Assembly: GCF_019312585.1 (NCBI RefSeq)
Contig: NZ_JAHWDP010000001.1
Span: 806,001-870,000, forward strand
Direction of reading: 5' to 3'
Length of the DNA: 64,000 nucleotides
DNA from: Halomarinibacterium sedimenti
GTDB lineage: Bacteria > Bacteroidota > Bacteroidia > Flavobacteriales > Flavobacteriaceae
The notes below the pieces were generated by a model. That model worked only from the letters and a program-made list of their open reading frames with translations, searched no databases and was not told the DNA's origin. Position numbers and translations under genes: made by a program. This document shows positions 63,362-64,000 of this stretch, piece by piece. How positions within the stretch are numbered: the stretch's first letter is position 1; each line of letters begins with the position of its first letter.

Positions 63362-64000
63362 ATGGCACATTCCCACTCCCATCACCATCATACTCATGAT
63401 ACTAAAGGGAGGAATTTGTTTATTTCTATTTTATTAAACATTATTATTACCGTTGCTCAGGTAATTGGAGGAATTCTATCAGGTAGTCTTTCATTACTAT
63501 CAGACGCGCTTCATAATTTTAGCGATGTTCTTTCTTTAATCGTTAGTTATATAGCTAATCGGTATTCTAAAAAGAAAGCATCCTTCGATAAAACCTTTGG
63601 GTACAAACGCGCTGAGATTATTGCAGCTTTTGTAAACGCGTCTTCATTAATTATTGTGGCCTTGTATCTAATTTATGAAGCTATTGTTCGCTTTATTCAT
63701 CCACAAGAAATTGAAAGTGGATTAGTAATTTGGCTAGCATTATTAGGAATTGTTGCTAACGGATTTTCAGTTTTACTTCTTAAAAAAGATTCAAAAGACA
63801 ATATGAATATGCGATCTGCATATCTCCATTTATTAACCGATATGTCTGCATCTGTTGCCGTGTTAATTGGGGGGTTGTTAATGAAATATTTTAATTGGTT
63901 TTGGGTAGACAGTGTTCTTACCTTGCTTATTGCATTTTATCTTATCGCAATGGGGTACGATTTATTAAAGAATTCTTTTAGGGTGTTAATGCTTTTTAGC
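63362..64000 (+). CDS. cation diffusion facilitator family transporter (partial)
   Basis: The first 213 codons of a CDF transporter, cut by the right edge. A His-rich start (MAHSHSHHHHTHD) may bind metal. Membrane helices follow, with the site motif SDALHNFSDV in helix 2 (metal-binding His/Asp) and HLLTDMSASVAV in helix 5. It should export Zn2+ or Co2+/Fe2+ by proton antiport. The ATG is 10 bp after rpiB, so the two may be co-transcribed. The C-terminal cytoplasmic domain is outside the window. Confidence 0.93.
   Translation, partial: MAHSHSHHHHTHDTKGRNLFISILLNIIITVAQVIGGILSGSLSLLSDALHNFSDVLSLIVSYIANRYSKKKASFDKTFGYKRAEIIAAFVNASSLIIVALYLIYEAIVRFIHPQEIESGLVIWLALLGIVANGFSVLLLKKDSKDNMNMRSAYLHLLTDMSASVAVLIGGLLMKYFNWFWVDSVLTLLIAFYLIAMGYDLLKNSFRVLMLFS

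Overview
This window comes from the chromosome of a low-GC Bacteroidota, almost certainly a member of the Flavobacteriaceae. The signs are the type IX secretion/gliding lipoprotein SprE/PorW, a bactofilin and an ATP synthase operon in the order seen in flavobacteria, many families restricted to Bacteroidota (DUF6168, DUF6427, DUF6341, DUF6909, DUF4837, DUF4175-type), and recurrent promoter-like TTTG-N17-20-TAnnTTTG sequences in place of sigma70 boxes. The genus cannot be fixed from the sequence alone. No rRNA, CRISPR array, insertion sequence or prophage was seen. One tRNA (Cys) is present.

Layout: 1-6319, minus strand: sprE/porW, bactofilin, atpZ, a DUF6168 gene, atpB-E-F-H and the start of atpA. 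6487-13304: a PaaE-like ferredoxin reductase, a heptosyltransferase-like GT9 gene with DUF4254, a compact putative restriction-modification pair, two small membrane-protein families and purD. 13370-35575: a surface-polysaccharide locus. It has an initiating sugar-phosphate transferase, GT2, GT4 and WecG/TagA transferases, four polymerase/ligase-like membrane proteins, a Wzx flippase, a Wzz-like protein, a LamG lipoprotein and a secreted polysaccharide lyase. It also carries complete sets of enzymes for dTDP-rhamnose (RfbABCD), UDP-ManNAcA (WecB/WecC) and UDP-GlcA to UDP-Xyl (Ugd/Uxs). 35582-39632: a DUF6909 protein with a nucleosidase-like C-terminus, a GH3 acyl-adenylate enzyme and an M23 peptidase. 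39741-62041: mostly housekeeping genes (tatA, mltD-like, pgk, holB, mnmG, ybeY, gltX, SPFH protein, glnS, folB, tRNA-Cys, LysE, rnr) with several envelope proteins. 62129-64000: a DUF2007 gene, rpiB and a cation diffusion facilitator gene cut by the window edge.

Two chromosome-organisation signals stand out. Two 16-bp parS-like (ParB-binding) palindromes flank mnmG (46080-46095 and 47985-48000). About 15 kb to the right is the only long gene-free stretch (62369-62919), which is very AT-rich and carries degenerate DnaA-box-like words and an 18-bp imperfect repeat. About 51 of 59 protein genes to its left are on the minus strand and all three to its right are on the plus strand, as expected if replication starts there. 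This origin hypothesis is an inference and is flagged as such.

Genes that work together: the ATP synthase subunits with AtpZ; the adenine methylase with its putative endonuclease; the polysaccharide locus as one Wzx/Wzy-type assembly line; and rpiB with the metal transporter only by position. Several start codons were moved inward because the longer reading begins with TTG inside a promoter-like sequence or inside the upstream gene.
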